This document shows, piece by piece, positions 46,078-55,087 of a stretch of 64,000 nt of DNA (its first letter is position 1; every line of letters begins with the position of its first letter). Under the pieces are notes generated by a model. It did no database searches, was not told where the DNA came from, and saw nothing but the letters and a program-made list of their open reading frames with translations. A program made the translations under genes and the position numbers. Source of the DNA: Ruegeria meonggei (lineage in GTDB: Bacteria; Pseudomonadota; Alphaproteobacteria; Rhodobacterales; Rhodobacteraceae); contig NZ_FWFP01000004.1 in assembly GCF_900172215.1 (NCBI RefSeq), positions 186,001 through 250,000 of the forward strand, in the 5' to 3' direction.

Positions 46078-46979
46078 TGGCTGAACTGTCCGCAACCCCA
46101 CCCAAAACCGAAGACCGTCCCAGCGCCCTGCGCGAGTTCTGGTTCTATTTCAGCGAAAACCGCGGCGCAGTGATGGGCCTTTGGGTCTTTGCCGCATTTG
46201 TATTCTGCGCCGCGTTCGCACCTTTACTGGCGCCGTATGATCCGACCGAGCAATTCCGGAATCACATATTGCAGCCCCCTGCATGGCAACAAGGCGGCAG
46301 CTGGGCCTTCCCTCTGGGCACCGATCCGCTGGGCCGGGATATGCTGTCGCGGCTGATCATGGGATCGCGATACTCCTTCTTTGTCGGCATCGTTGTTGTC
46401 TGTGTGGCAGTGACAGGCGGCGTGATTGTCGGCCTGCTATCCGGTTTCGCACCCAAGTGGGTCGACACTATGATCATGCGGGTGATGGATATCATTCTGT
46501 CTTTCCCTTCGCTGCTGCTCGCGCTGGTTCTGGTGGCTATTCTGGGGCCATCCTTGACCAACGCGATGATCGCCATCGCCATCGTGTTCCAGCCCCATTA
46601 CGTGCGCTTGACCCGTGCCTCAGTGCTGTCTGAGCGGCAAAAAGACTATGTGACCTCAGCCCGCGTGGCCGGGGCCAGCAAGGCGCGGCTGATGTTCAAA
46701 ACCGTTCTGCCCAATTGTCTGGCTCCGATCATCGTGCAGGCGGCACTGTCGTTTTCTACGGCCATTCTGGACGCCGCCGCGCTTGGCTTTCTGGGTATGG
46801 GCGCGCAACCGCCAACACCGGAATGGGGCACCATGCTGGCCGAGGCGCGCGAATTCATTCTGCGTGCATGGTGGGTGGTAACCTTCCCCGGTCTGGCCAT
46901 TCTGGTCACAGTGCTGGCCATCAACCTGATGGGTGACGGTCTGCGCGACGCGCTAGACCCGAAACTAAAGCGGAGCTGA
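46077..46979 (+). CDS. dppC: dipeptide ABC transporter permease DppC
   Basis: A 300-residue permease with the N-terminal OppC-type segment (REFWFYFSENRGAVMGLWVF), the motif FPLGTDPLGRDMLSRLIMGS, and the EAA loop SARVAGASKARLMFKTVLPN. ATG 46077 overlaps the dppB TGA and has GGAGGCGG before it; the open frame upstream is an artefact. Pairs with DppB to form the channel. Confidence 0.95.
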   Translation: MAELSATPPKTEDRPSALREFWFYFSENRGAVMGLWVFAAFVFCAAFAPLLAPYDPTEQFRNHILQPPAWQQGGSWAFPLGTDPLGRDMLSRLIMGSRYSFFVGIVVVCVAVTGGVIVGLLSGFAPKWVDTMIMRVMDIILSFPSLLLALVLVAILGPSLTNAMIAIAIVFQPHYVRLTRASVLSERQKDYVTSARVAGASKARLMFKTVLPNCLAPIIVQAALSFSTAILDAAALGFLGMGAQPPTPEWGTMLAEAREFILRAWWVVTFPGLAILVTVLAINLMGDGLRDALDPKLKRS

Positions 46980-46983
46980 CGCC

Positions 46984-47961
46984 ATGAGCTTGTTGGAAAT
47001 CCGGAACCTCACGGTTGAATTTGCCACCGCTTCGGGACAATTCCGCGCCGTAGACGGCGTGGACCTCTCTGTCGACAAAGGTGAGCTGATGGCCATCGTT
47101 GGCGAAAGCGGCTCGGGCAAGTCCGTGTCGATGCTGGCGCTGATGGGGCTGCTGCCCTGGACGGCCACGATCACCGCTGATCAGCTGAGTTTTGAGGGCA
47201 TCGACCTTACCAAAATTTCGGCCCGGGAACGTCGCAAGATCATCGGCAAGGACATTGCGATGATCTTTCAGGAGCCGATGTCCTCGCTGAACCCCTGTTT
47301 CACAGTTGGCTTCCAGATCAAAGAAGCCCTGCGCATCCATCTGGGCCTGAACCGTAAGGATCGTCACCAGCGCGCGATCGAGCTGTTCGATCAGGTCGGC
47401 ATCCCGGCCCCCGAAAGCCGTCTGAAAACGTTTCCACACCAGATGTCGGGCGGGATGAACCAGCGCGTCATGATCGCAATGGCCATCGCCTGTACCCCTA
47501 AGCTGTTGATCGCCGATGAGCCGACAACTGCCCTGGACGTAACGATTCAGGCGCAGATTCTGGACCTGCTTTTGCGCTTGCGCGATGAACAGGGCATGGG
47601 CTTGGTGCTGATCACTCATGACATGGGCGTCGTGGCGGAAACCGCCGAACGGGTCCAGGTTCAATATGCAGGCCAAAAGGTCGAGGAACAGCCTGTCGCC
47701 GACCTGTTCCGCACACCGCGCCATCCTTATACAACGGCATTGCTCAACGCGCTGCCCGAGCGGGCAACATCCAAGATGCTGCCGACCATCCCCGGCGTAG
47801 TACCCGGTCAGTTCGACCGGCCCAAAGGATGTCTGTTCAGCCCAAGATGCCAACATGCGAATGATATTTGCAGAAGCCTGCCACCGACCCCGCACAGCGC
47901 CCAGTTTGGCAAAGCCCGGTGTCACCATGTCGAACAGATAACCGCCGGAGAACTGGCATGA
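46984..47961 (+). CDS. dppD: dipeptide ABC transporter ATP-binding protein DppD
   Basis: A 325-residue ABC ATPase. Walker A GESGSGKS at about 40-47, signature [12 protein letters not shown], Walker [13 protein letters not shown], and the OppD/DppD C-terminal extension with clustered Cys ([20 protein letters not shown] ... RCHH), found in this subfamily. GGAG precedes the ATG. Its stop overlaps the dppF start (ATGA). Confidence 0.95.
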   Translation: MSLLEIRNLTVEFATASGQFRAVDGVDLSVDKGELMAIVGESGSGKSVSMLALMGLLPWTATITADQLSFEGIDLTKISARERRKIIGKDIAMIFQEPMSSLNPCFTVGFQIKEALRIHLGLNRKDRHQRAIELFDQVGIPAPESRLKTFPHQMSGGMNQRVMIAMAIACTPKLLIADEPTTALDVTIQAQILDLLLRLRDEQGMGLVLITHDMGVVAETAERVQVQYAGQKVEEQPVADLFRTPRHPYTTALLNALPERATSKMLPTIPGVVPGQFDRPKGCLFSPRCQHANDICRSLPPTPHSAQFGKARCHHVEQITAGELA

Positions 47962-48914
47962 CCGCACCCATCGTACAAGCCAGTGCATTGGCCCGGCATT
48001 ACATCGTCAAGGGTGGATTGCTGTCGAAACCGGCGACCGTCAAGGCGCTGTCCGGTGTGGATTTCGATCTGCAACCGGGCAAGACCCTGGCTATCGTTGG
48101 GGAATCCGGCTGCGGGAAATCAACCCTGGCACGGGTGGTAACGATGATCGAGGAGCCGACCTCCGGTAATCTGACCATCAACGGCGTCGACATCACCCCA
48201 TCGAAATGGGCCGAAATGCGCGAGACGGTTCAGATCGTGTTTCAGGATCCCTATGGCTCGCTTAACCCGCGCCAGAGGATCGGGCAGATTCTCAAGGAAC
48301 CGCTGATCATCAACCGCCCTGACATGTCAGCCGCCGATCGCGAAGCCCGCGCGCGCGAGTTGATTGAACTGGTCGGTCTGCGCCCGGAACATTACGACCG
48401 CTACCCACATATGTTCTCAGGTGGACAGCGGCAACGGATCGCCATTGCACGCGCACTGATGCTGAACCCCAGGGTGCTGGTGCTGGACGAACCGGTCTCA
48501 GCTTTGGATGTTTCGATCCAGTCGCAGATCTTGAACCTGTTGGTTGAATTACAAGATCGCCTTAACCTGGCTTATCTGTTCATCTCGCATGACCTGTCGG
48601 TCGTAAAACACTTCGCCGATGATGTGATCGTCATGTATCTGGGTCGCGCGGTTGAAAAGGCCCCCAAGGATCAGCTGTTCGCAGCGCCCCGGCATCCCTA
48701 TTCCAAGGCACTTTTGTCCACGACGCCACGCGCTGACCCCGGGGCGCGGAAAGAACGGATCAAGTTGGAAGGTGAGTTGCCGTCACCGATGAATATCCCA
48801 AAAGGCTGCGCGTTTGCGCAACGGTGCTGGCTGGCAACTGAGGAATGCCGTGCAGCACCTCCCGAGCTGAGCGGCGGCACACATCAGGTTGCGTGCCTGC
48901 ATCCTCTGGACTGA
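47958..48914 (+). CDS. dppF: dipeptide ABC transporter ATP-binding protein DppF
   Basis: A 318-residue ABC ATPase, second of the pair. Walker A GESGCGKST, Q-loop QIVFQDPYGSLNPRQRI, signature FSGGQRQRIAIARAL, Walker B VLVLDEPVSALD and the C-terminal Cys segment GCAFAQRCWLATEECRAAPP. Start ATG 47958 lies inside the dppD stop. It ends one base before the convergent GntR gene, and no terminator is visible between them. Confidence 0.95.
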   Translation: MTAPIVQASALARHYIVKGGLLSKPATVKALSGVDFDLQPGKTLAIVGESGCGKSTLARVVTMIEEPTSGNLTINGVDITPSKWAEMRETVQIVFQDPYGSLNPRQRIGQILKEPLIINRPDMSAADREARARELIELVGLRPEHYDRYPHMFSGGQRQRIAIARALMLNPRVLVLDEPVSALDVSIQSQILNLLVELQDRLNLAYLFISHDLSVVKHFADDVIVMYLGRAVEKAPKDQLFAAPRHPYSKALLSTTPRADPGARKERIKLEGELPSPMNIPKGCAFAQRCWLATEECRAAPPELSGGTHQVACLHPLD

Positions 48915-48915
48915 C

Positions 48916-49590
48916 CTAATCGGCGTTTCGCGTGGCGGTAACCATATCCAGCAATTGATCCTTGGTGCGCCGGATGTGTTTGGTCAGCAGGTCACAGGCA
49001 TCCTGCACTTGTCCGGCACGGGCCAGTGACAGCAATTGTCGGTGGTCCTTCTTCGCTGGTTCGCGTTGTTCCATCACGCTCAGGTGCATGCGGACGTACC
49101 GGTCAGACTGCCGGTTCACGCGCTGCAGAATCTCGTTCGTCAGCCCGCGATCTGCTGCGGCATACAAGGCCATATGATACTCGTAGTTCATGCTGCCCCA
49201 ACGTCCTACGTCATAAGCGTCATAGGATTTCTCCATCTCGTCCAGAATACGTTCGCATGTTTCATAGTCCGCTTTCCGCATCCGGGGGATCGCATGCTGG
49301 AACAAATCCACTTCCAGCAGGACACGCAGATCAAAGATCTCACCGATCTCTGACAGGGAATGCATGGTGACCGACGCGCCCCGGTTGTTCGTCAACTGCA
49401 CCAGCCCTTCGGCATCCAACCGCTTCAGTGCCTCGCGGATCGGCATGCGCGAGACATCATAGTCCTCAGCCAGGGCTTCTTGTCGGATGGTCTCGCCCTC
49501 GGCCATTTCGCCACTCAGGATCCGCTCACGCAGATCATTTGTGATAACATCAGGCAGGCTTTGCCGGGGGATCGCGCGGGTTCTGGGCAT
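48916..49590 (-). CDS. GntR-family regulator (FadR/FCD subgroup), probable dpp repressor
   Basis: A 224-residue regulator: winged helix at about residues 8-75 (RERILSGEMAEGETIRQEAL, then YDVSRMPIREALKRLDAEGL) and an all-helical FCD effector domain (LEVDLFQHAIPRM ... YEYHMALYAAADRGLTNEIL), which usually binds a metal plus a carboxylate ligand. ATG 49590 is preferred. The longer frame would start at TTG 49632, inside the operator. The 19-bp element 27 bp upstream equals one in the dppA promoter, so the protein probably represses both itself and the dpp operon. Confidence 0.88.
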   Translation of the reverse strand: MPRTRAIPRQSLPDVITNDLRERILSGEMAEGETIRQEALAEDYDVSRMPIREALKRLDAEGLVQLTNNRGASVTMHSLSEIGEIFDLRVLLEVDLFQHAIPRMRKADYETCERILDEMEKSYDAYDVGRWGSMNYEYHMALYAAADRGLTNEILQRVNRQSDRYVRMHLSVMEQREPAKKDHRQLLSLARAGQVQDACDLLTKHIRRTKDQLLDMVTATRNAD

Positions 49591-49616
49591 ACGGTTCGCC
49601 TTGGGTACTGGAAACT

Positions 49617-49635
49617 TGTATCCAAAATACAAAAT
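49617..49635 (-). promoter_or_regulatory. putative GntR autoregulatory operator
   Basis: Minus-strand copy of ATTTTGTATTTTGGATACA, with inverted repeat TGTAT-CCAAA-ATACA on the plus strand at 49617-49631. Identical over 19 bp to 42210-42228 ahead of dppA. Confidence 0.7.
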
Positions 49636-49752
49636 GAGCGGGTGATTTCCAAGGGCCTTGCATGCAGAGATATCAATTTGGTGTTTTTTGTTTCAATAAC
49701 CATAAGTGAGATGGCCGGTCAGGGGCGGTGCAACATCGAAAGGAGCCAATAG

Positions 49753-50775
49753 ATGGACAGTCAGCGATTTCTGCCTAAAGGCGCGATCTCTGTTGACGTG
49801 CCTTATGACGGTCCGCCGAAGACCTTTTACTTTTTGCTGTTGCCTAAAACGACCATGCTGGCCTTCAGCGCCGCGATTGAGCCGCTGCGCATTTCCAACC
49901 AGCTGGCCAGAAAGCAGCTGTTTGAATGGTATGTCTTGTCGCCCGACGGCGCTCCGGTAACCTGTTCGAACGGGATCGGCATTCAGGTGGACCATCAAAT
50001 GCACGACCTGAGCAAAGAGGCATACACTTTCGTCTGCTCCGGGACAGAGCCCATGGCGTCGCTCGACCCCACCGTTTTGAACTGGATCCGCCGCCAAAAA
50101 GCCCATGGTTGCGAGTTCGGCGGCATCTGCACCGGCGCGTTCGCCTTGGCGAAGGCCGGACTTATCGGCAGCAAACGTTTCACTGTGCATTGGGAAAACC
50201 GCCCCGGCTTTTGTGAGAACTTCTCGGCAATGGTCCCATCGCAGAACCTTTATGAAATCGACGGGCAACTTCGGACATGCGGGGGCGGGCATGCCAGCAC
50301 GGACATGATGCTTGAGGTGATTGAAGAGATGTTTGGTAACGCCCTGGCGGTGAGCGTATCCGAGATGTGCCTGCATCGGCGGGCAGGGGACAGCGACAGC
50401 CAACAGATATCTTCTGTTTCAGCGGTTTTGGGCACGCGGAATGCCAAACTGATCGAGGCCGTGCAGATCATGCGAGACTACATTGAATCGCCCCTCAGCC
50501 TTGAGGCGGTGGCTAAGCAGGCCTCACTCTCCCGCCGCCATATGGAACGCCTGTTCCGGCAGCATACCAACATGTCGCCGGGGCAGTTCTATAACAACCT
50601 GAGGCTGGATCGCGCCTTTGCTCTGCTGAGCGAAACCGATCTGAGCGTATCCGAGATCGCCTTTGCTGCGGGATTTTCCAGCACCGACCGGCTGTCAGTA
50701 CATTTCCGCAGCCGTTACAAGATTTCCCCCCATAATTTCCGCCGTTCCTGGGCGCAGGACGGGGCACAAAAATAA
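49753..50775 (+). CDS. GlxA-type AraC-family transcriptional regulator
   Basis: A 340-residue regulator: a DJ-1/PfpI (glutamine-amidotransferase-like) domain at about 20-210, with GGICTGAFALAKAG at the nucleophile elbow, followed by an AraC helix-turn-helix pair at about 230-330 (SLEAVAKQASLSRRHMERLF and SVSEIAFAAGFSSTDRLSVH). The group includes GbdR, CdhR and ArgR-type activators of amine or amino-acid catabolism. AAAGGAG precedes ATG 49753. It is divergent from the GntR gene and lies just before the phn remnants. Its target may be gone or elsewhere. Confidence 0.88.
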   Translation: MDSQRFLPKGAISVDVPYDGPPKTFYFLLLPKTTMLAFSAAIEPLRISNQLARKQLFEWYVLSPDGAPVTCSNGIGIQVDHQMHDLSKEAYTFVCSGTEPMASLDPTVLNWIRRQKAHGCEFGGICTGAFALAKAGLIGSKRFTVHWENRPGFCENFSAMVPSQNLYEIDGQLRTCGGGHASTDMMLEVIEEMFGNALAVSVSEMCLHRRAGDSDSQQISSVSAVLGTRNAKLIEAVQIMRDYIESPLSLEAVAKQASLSRRHMERLFRQHTNMSPGQFYNNLRLDRAFALLSETDLSVSEIAFAAGFSSTDRLSVHFRSRYKISPHNFRRSWAQDGAQK

Positions 50776-50939
50776 TCCACGGCTTCTATTGAATGGATCA
50801 ATAGTTATTATCCAAACAATCTGTTGGATCGATGAATGCAATTGCACGAAATTGCGGCCAGTAACTGCGATCCAGATCGCAAATTCCAAAGTAGCGTGAT
50901 GAACCCACAGACGAATTCACTTAGGCTAAACTGAACTCT

Positions 50940-51884
50940 TGCGGCAATTACCTGATTGACACTGACCGTGGCGAAGAAGTGATGATGAACGACGTGCGCA
51001 TTTTGCGTGCGCCGACCATCTTTTCGCAATTCCATGTCGCGGGCTATCGCGTGGCCATGGTCACGGCCAAAGACAAGTTGCGCGCTGTAGCCTTTTCCCC
51101 GGAACGTTCTAGAGCGACGGCCAAGTCCGAACATGGCCTCGACACTGCCAGCGGATGGCTGGGCATGCCCGTGCCCGAGGTATACTTGGCTGAGCTGTTC
51201 GAGTTTGTTCTTGCCGTCGGTGTCAAGCTTCTGAGGGAATTCAGACCGGGCATCATGTATCTGTCGACCACAGATCACATTCAACACAAGTTTGCCCCCG
51301 AGCAGCAATGCGCGCTGGAATTCCCTGCGATGTTCGACAAGTATCTGGCGCAATTGGACGACCTTGGTGCCACCAATCATGGGATGAAGCCCAAACACAA
51401 TGCCGAGGGAAAACCGAATGTGATCTATGCGCAGGATCTTATGGATGAGCGACTAGGCAAAGATCAAGCCCGCGTGATCCTGCCGATTACCGACTCTTAC
51501 GTTGTCCACCACGGTGCGTTGGGTGCGTTTGCCACAGTCTATCTGCCCGAAGATGCGGATAAAACTGAAATCATGGCAAGGCTTGACGCAATCGACGACT
51601 TGGTCCTGGTGATCGACAAGGAAGAGGTGATCAATCGGTTTGAACTGCCCGCTGACCGCATCGGCGATATCGTCATGATCTCGGGCGAGAACATGACCAT
51701 CGGAACCTCGGAACACCGTCACAACCTGGCTACCCTCAAGGAATCCTTGCGCGGCCATGGGGGCCTGACCGAGCAAGAGGTGCCCTTTATCGTCAACCGT
51801 GTCGGCGATCTGGGCAACACTCCGGACCCGCGGAACTTCGACGCATTTTCTATGCAACTAGAGCTGCGGCGCTATAGGCGATGA
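50940..51884 (+). pseudogene. phnA: phosphonoacetate hydrolase (phnA) remnant
   Basis: PhnA splits phosphonoacetate into acetate and phosphate. Homology starts abruptly at CGNYLIDTDRGEEVMMND, after an in-frame TAG at 50922, so about the first 90 residues, with the nucleophilic Thr and the first metal Asp, are gone. The rest (AGYRVAMVTAKDKLRA, LSTTDHIQHKFAPE, HGGLTEQEVPFIVNR) is recognisable to the end. There the frame reads NFDAFSMQLELRRYRR. One base more would give FYATRAAAL and stop at TAG 51876, so a 1-nt deletion near 51850 is likely. It overlaps the phnY start by 4 bp, the remains of a coupled operon. Confidence 0.85.
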
Positions 51885-53216
51885 AGGATCACTTCAAGCC
51901 CAAATCCGAGATCAGAAACGCAGGGATGCGCATCGGCGGCGAAGGTGTTTTTATTGAAAAGACAGTCTGTGCATTACCCCTATACCAACAAGGTTGTGGG
52001 CTATGTTCCGGCGGGCACCACAGAACACGCGCGCAAGACCTTTGAGATTGCCGCCAGCTGCACGCCAAAAATCACCCGGAATGAACGCAACCAGATTCTG
52101 CAGCGTGCAGGCGAGCTGATCTGGGAAAAGCGCGAGTTTCTGGCGAAATGGCTAACGCTGGAGCTGGGCATCTGCCACCAGCACGCGATTTACGAGATCA
52201 GGCGCGCAGGATGTTTACCAATTCGCCGTTGCCGAGGCGCTGAAAGATGACGGTGAGATTTTTTCCTGCGACCTGGCCGATAACGGCAAAGAGCGTAAGA
52301 ATTTCACCGAGCGCGAGCCGGTCAAAGCCATCAGCGCAATCACACCCTTCAACCACCCGCTGAACATGGTCAGCCATAAGTTCGCGCCGTCGATTGCGGC
52401 CAATAACAGTATGGTGTGCAAACCAACCGCGCTGACCCTGGCTGATATCCTGTACTAGGCCGGTCTGCCGCCCAAGGTGTTCCAGGTTGTCACCGGATGG
52501 CCGCAAGACATCGGTGGTGAGACGATCACCAATGATAACATCGACATCAGCACCTTCACCTGGAGCGTGCCTGTCGGTAAGGTGATCGCTGAAAAGGCGG
52601 TCTATAAACGTCAAGCGCTTGAGCTGGGCGGTAATGACCCTCTGATCATTCTCTATGACCTCAGCGATGCTGATCTGGGCAAGGCCACGACCATTGCCGA
52701 GGCCAGCGTCGCACGGCGATCAAACGTATTCTGGTTCAGGACAGCGTCGCCGATAAGATTGTCCCGTTGGTGTTGGAAAAAGCCGAGGCAATCAGGTTTG
52801 GTGATCCGCAGGACCCCGGCACGCAACTGGGCTGCGTGATCTATGACCAGGGCGCTGAAATCCTCTTTCATCCCGGTCGTCAGGGGGCCTTGCTGCCGAT
52901 TGTGATCGACAAAGTGCCCCAGAACAGCGTTCTGGTGATGGAGGAACCCTTTGGTCCCATCGTTAGGGTGCCCGACAATGACCCAGAGGTCATGGCTAAT
53001 TCAAACTCGACCGATTTCGGCCTGGCGTCGGGCAACAACGATCTGAACCGGGCGAATGCCTCTATCAACGGGCTGGACGTGGACACCTGCAACATCTGGG
53101 AACAGCCCGGCTATCGCATCGAGATGTCTCCGTTTACTGGCCTCAAGGACAGTGGCAATGGCGTCAAGGAAGGTGTGATCAAAGCGATGAAGTTCTTCAA
53201 AAACGCCAAGACTTAA
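51881..53216 (+). pseudogene. phnY: phosphonoacetaldehyde dehydrogenase (phnY) remnant with several lesions
   Basis: PhnY oxidises phosphonoacetaldehyde to phosphonoacetate. From ATG 51881 the frame reads MKDHFKPKSEIRNAGMRIGG. It shifts near 51965 (then YPYTNKVVGYVPAGTTEHAR), shifts again near 52203 (then [20 protein letters not shown]), meets TAG at 52456-52458 inside LADILY-stop-AGLPPKV, and shifts near 52704 (then [20 protein letters not shown]). The codon for the catalytic Cys of GQRCTA is CGC (Arg) at 52710-52712. Several residues appear deleted before [13 protein letters not shown]. The end ([19 protein letters not shown]) is clear. The gene cannot make an active enzyme. Confidence 0.88.
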
Positions 53217-53284
53217 TCGCTGCCTTGGCCGCGGGTAACGACGTAGGCTGGCGCAGGCGAGAATTCCGTATTATCCCAAGGCCC

Positions 53285-54199
53285 ATGTCTTTTGATCTGA
53301 AAAACCTTCAACTGTTCGTCCGTGTGGCCACTTTGGGGGCTATCGGGCGGGCAGGGGCCGAGTTCGGGTTTTCGGCGACAAACACGTCGCAACGCCTGCA
53401 GGCGTTGGAGTCAGAGTTGGACGTCAAGCTGCTGAACCGGACTACGCGCGCCATTTCTCTGACCCCGGACGGAGAACTGTTTCTGGATCACGCGAAACAC
53501 ATTCTCGAAGATATCGAGGATGCCCGCACCGCTCTGTCCCGCACTTCGGGGACTGTCTCGGGAAAGCTGCGGGTCACGGCCTCAGCGTCTTTTGGTCGGT
53601 CTCATATCGTACCGTTTGTGCCCGATTTTCTGGGCCTCTACCCTCATGTCCAGCTGGACCTGAACCTGACCGACACGGTGATTGACATTGTTGAACAGGG
53701 CTATGATCTGGCCTTCCGCATTGGCGATCTGGGCCCGTCCAGCTTGCTGGCGCAAAAGCTGGATGATGATCCCCGCATGCTGGTGGCATCGCCAAAGTAT
53801 CTGCAGCGCGCGGGCATCCCGCAATCACCAGCGGACCTGACCGACCACGCCTGCCGGACCATGCAGCCCCGAGAGATCTGGCACCTGATTGACCGGTCTG
53901 AAACCATGCACGATGTCCGGGTGTCCGGGCCTGTAACCGTCAGCCTTGGTGACGCGATCGTCGATTGGACACTGGCGGGATTGGGTATCGGCAAGGCCTC
54001 GCTCTGGCAGACCGGAGAGCACATCCGCGCCGGGCGGCTGGTTCCAGTTCTGCCCCAGATGCGCGATTTGTCAGATTCCAAAATCTGGGCGGTGCGCCCG
54101 CCTGGTCGTTTGATGCACGCGCGCGTCAAAGCGTTCCTCGACTTCATGCGCGCCCGCATCATTGAGACCAACAAAGCCTGCTATGCCGATCTGATCTGA
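53285..54199 (+). CDS. LysR-family transcriptional regulator
   Basis: A 304-residue LTTR of the group typified by DmlR/AaeR-like proteins. Helix-turn-helix at about 1-60 (FDLKNLQLFVRVATLGAIGR, then ATNTSQRLQALESELDVKLL); the effector domain is from about 90 (GKLRVTASASFGRSHIVPFV). Start ATG 53285; the frame upstream to 53225 lacks homology. Intact, unlike its neighbours on both sides. It lies ahead of the broken nitroreductase gene on the same strand and may once have controlled it. Confidence 0.87.
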   Translation: MSFDLKNLQLFVRVATLGAIGRAGAEFGFSATNTSQRLQALESELDVKLLNRTTRAISLTPDGELFLDHAKHILEDIEDARTALSRTSGTVSGKLRVTASASFGRSHIVPFVPDFLGLYPHVQLDLNLTDTVIDIVEQGYDLAFRIGDLGPSSLLAQKLDDDPRMLVASPKYLQRAGIPQSPADLTDHACRTMQPREIWHLIDRSETMHDVRVSGPVTVSLGDAIVDWTLAGLGIGKASLWQTGEHIRAGRLVPVLPQMRDLSDSKIWAVRPPGRLMHARVKAFLDFMRARIIETNKACYADLI

Positions 54200-54273
54200 G
54201 CCATTCTTTTGAAGGGCGGGATAATCATTGTCGAAAGCCGTAGATAGTGGCGACGGGCCGACAATCTTAGGTA

Positions 54274-54291
54274 CGGTTCATCAACGAACCG
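54274..54291. repeat. inverted repeat upstream of nitroreductase
   Basis: CGGTTC (54274-54279), ATCAAC, GAACCG (54286-54291): perfect 6-bp arms ending at the ribosome-binding site of the nitroreductase gene. It could be an operator or an mRNA hairpin. GTTC-N6-GAAC does not fit the alphaproteobacterial LexA box. Confidence 0.45.
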
Positions 54292-54303
54292 GAGCCCATT
54301 CCC

Positions 54304-55008
54304 ATGAAAGACCTCATCGACAACCACGATGTTTAGACCCAGATCATCGATGCCTTCAACTTTCGCCACGCAGCCAAGGTTTTTGACCCTGACCGCAAAA
54401 TTCCGAACAGCGAGTTCAACACTATTCTGGACGCAGCCCGCCTGTCTCCGACGTCCTTCGGCACCGAACCCTTCCAGCTTTTGATCGTCCAGTCGCCAGA
54501 AAAACGCGCGTTGTTTCGCGACTTCACCTGGGGTGCAAATGGGGCCAGCAATGGAACCGCGGGCCAGTTGGGAACCGCGAGCCACTATGTGATCGTCCTG
54601 TCCCATACCGGTGCAACCATGAAAGCAGGGTCAGAGTATCTGGCCAAACACAATCGCGAGGTCAAACAACTGCCCGAAGACGTTGTCGAAATGATCCACG
54701 GGGCGTATAGCAAGTTTCAGGACAGCGATTTCCATTTGGAAACCGATGCGCACATCACCCAATGGGCCGCACGTCAGGCCTATATCGTGCTGGGCAACAT
54801 GATGACTGCCGGGGCACTGATGGGGATCGATTCCTGCCCGATCGAAGGATTTGAACTCGACAAGACCGAAGCCGTTCTGCGCACGGAGTTCGGTATCGAC
54901 ACGCGCGTCTACAAACCCGCCGTCATGGTTGCGTTTGGCTATCGCGCAGATGGGCCGATGTTCCCTAAAACGCGTCGCGAGATGTCGGATATCGTAACCT
55001 GGGCCTGA
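54304..55008 (+). pseudogene. NfsB-like nitroreductase with in-frame amber codon
   Basis: FMN-dependent nitroreductase-family protein (NAD(P)H oxidation with nitroaromatics or quinones). From ATG 54304, with GGAG at 54291-54294, the frame reads MKDLIDNHDV, then TAG (54334-54336), then TQIIDAFNFRHAAKVFDPDR and an intact family sequence of 224 codons: LDAARLSPTSFGTEPFQLLI, WAARQAYIVLGNMMTAGALM, DSCPIEGFE, VAFGYRADGP. No good alternative start lies between the TAG and the FMN-binding RHAAK. Either a recent nonsense mutation or a sequencing error. Otherwise undamaged, unlike the phn remnants. Confidence 0.75.
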
Positions 55009-55017
55009 CACCCCGCT

Positions 55018-55053
55018 ACAAAAAGACCCCGGATTGGCAGTCAACCCGGGGTC
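55018..55053 (-). terminator. intrinsic terminator of the fucose-catabolic operon
   Basis: On the minus strand GACCCCGG (55053-55046) pairs with CCGGGGTC (55032-55025) and runs into TTTTTG (55024-55019). It lies about 35 bp after the FAH gene stop and ends the minus-strand operon. Confidence 0.85.
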
Positions 55054-55087
55054 CTGAATGTCAGATCGAAGGCTCTGGCGAAGGGGT

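Noticed and set aside
50979..51884. Treating the phnA frame from ATG 50979 as a short but working hydrolase.
   Set aside because: The homologous frame is open and conserved upstream of that ATG, so the ATG is internal, and the missing 5' part encodes the nucleophile.
7728..54336. Three premature in-frame stops (integrase, phnY, nitroreductase) are all TAG, which could hint at amber suppression or codon reassignment.
   Set aside because: Intact genes here use TAG as a true stop (BCCT carrier, ctpA, folC, zapE), and two of the three genes carry other lesions.
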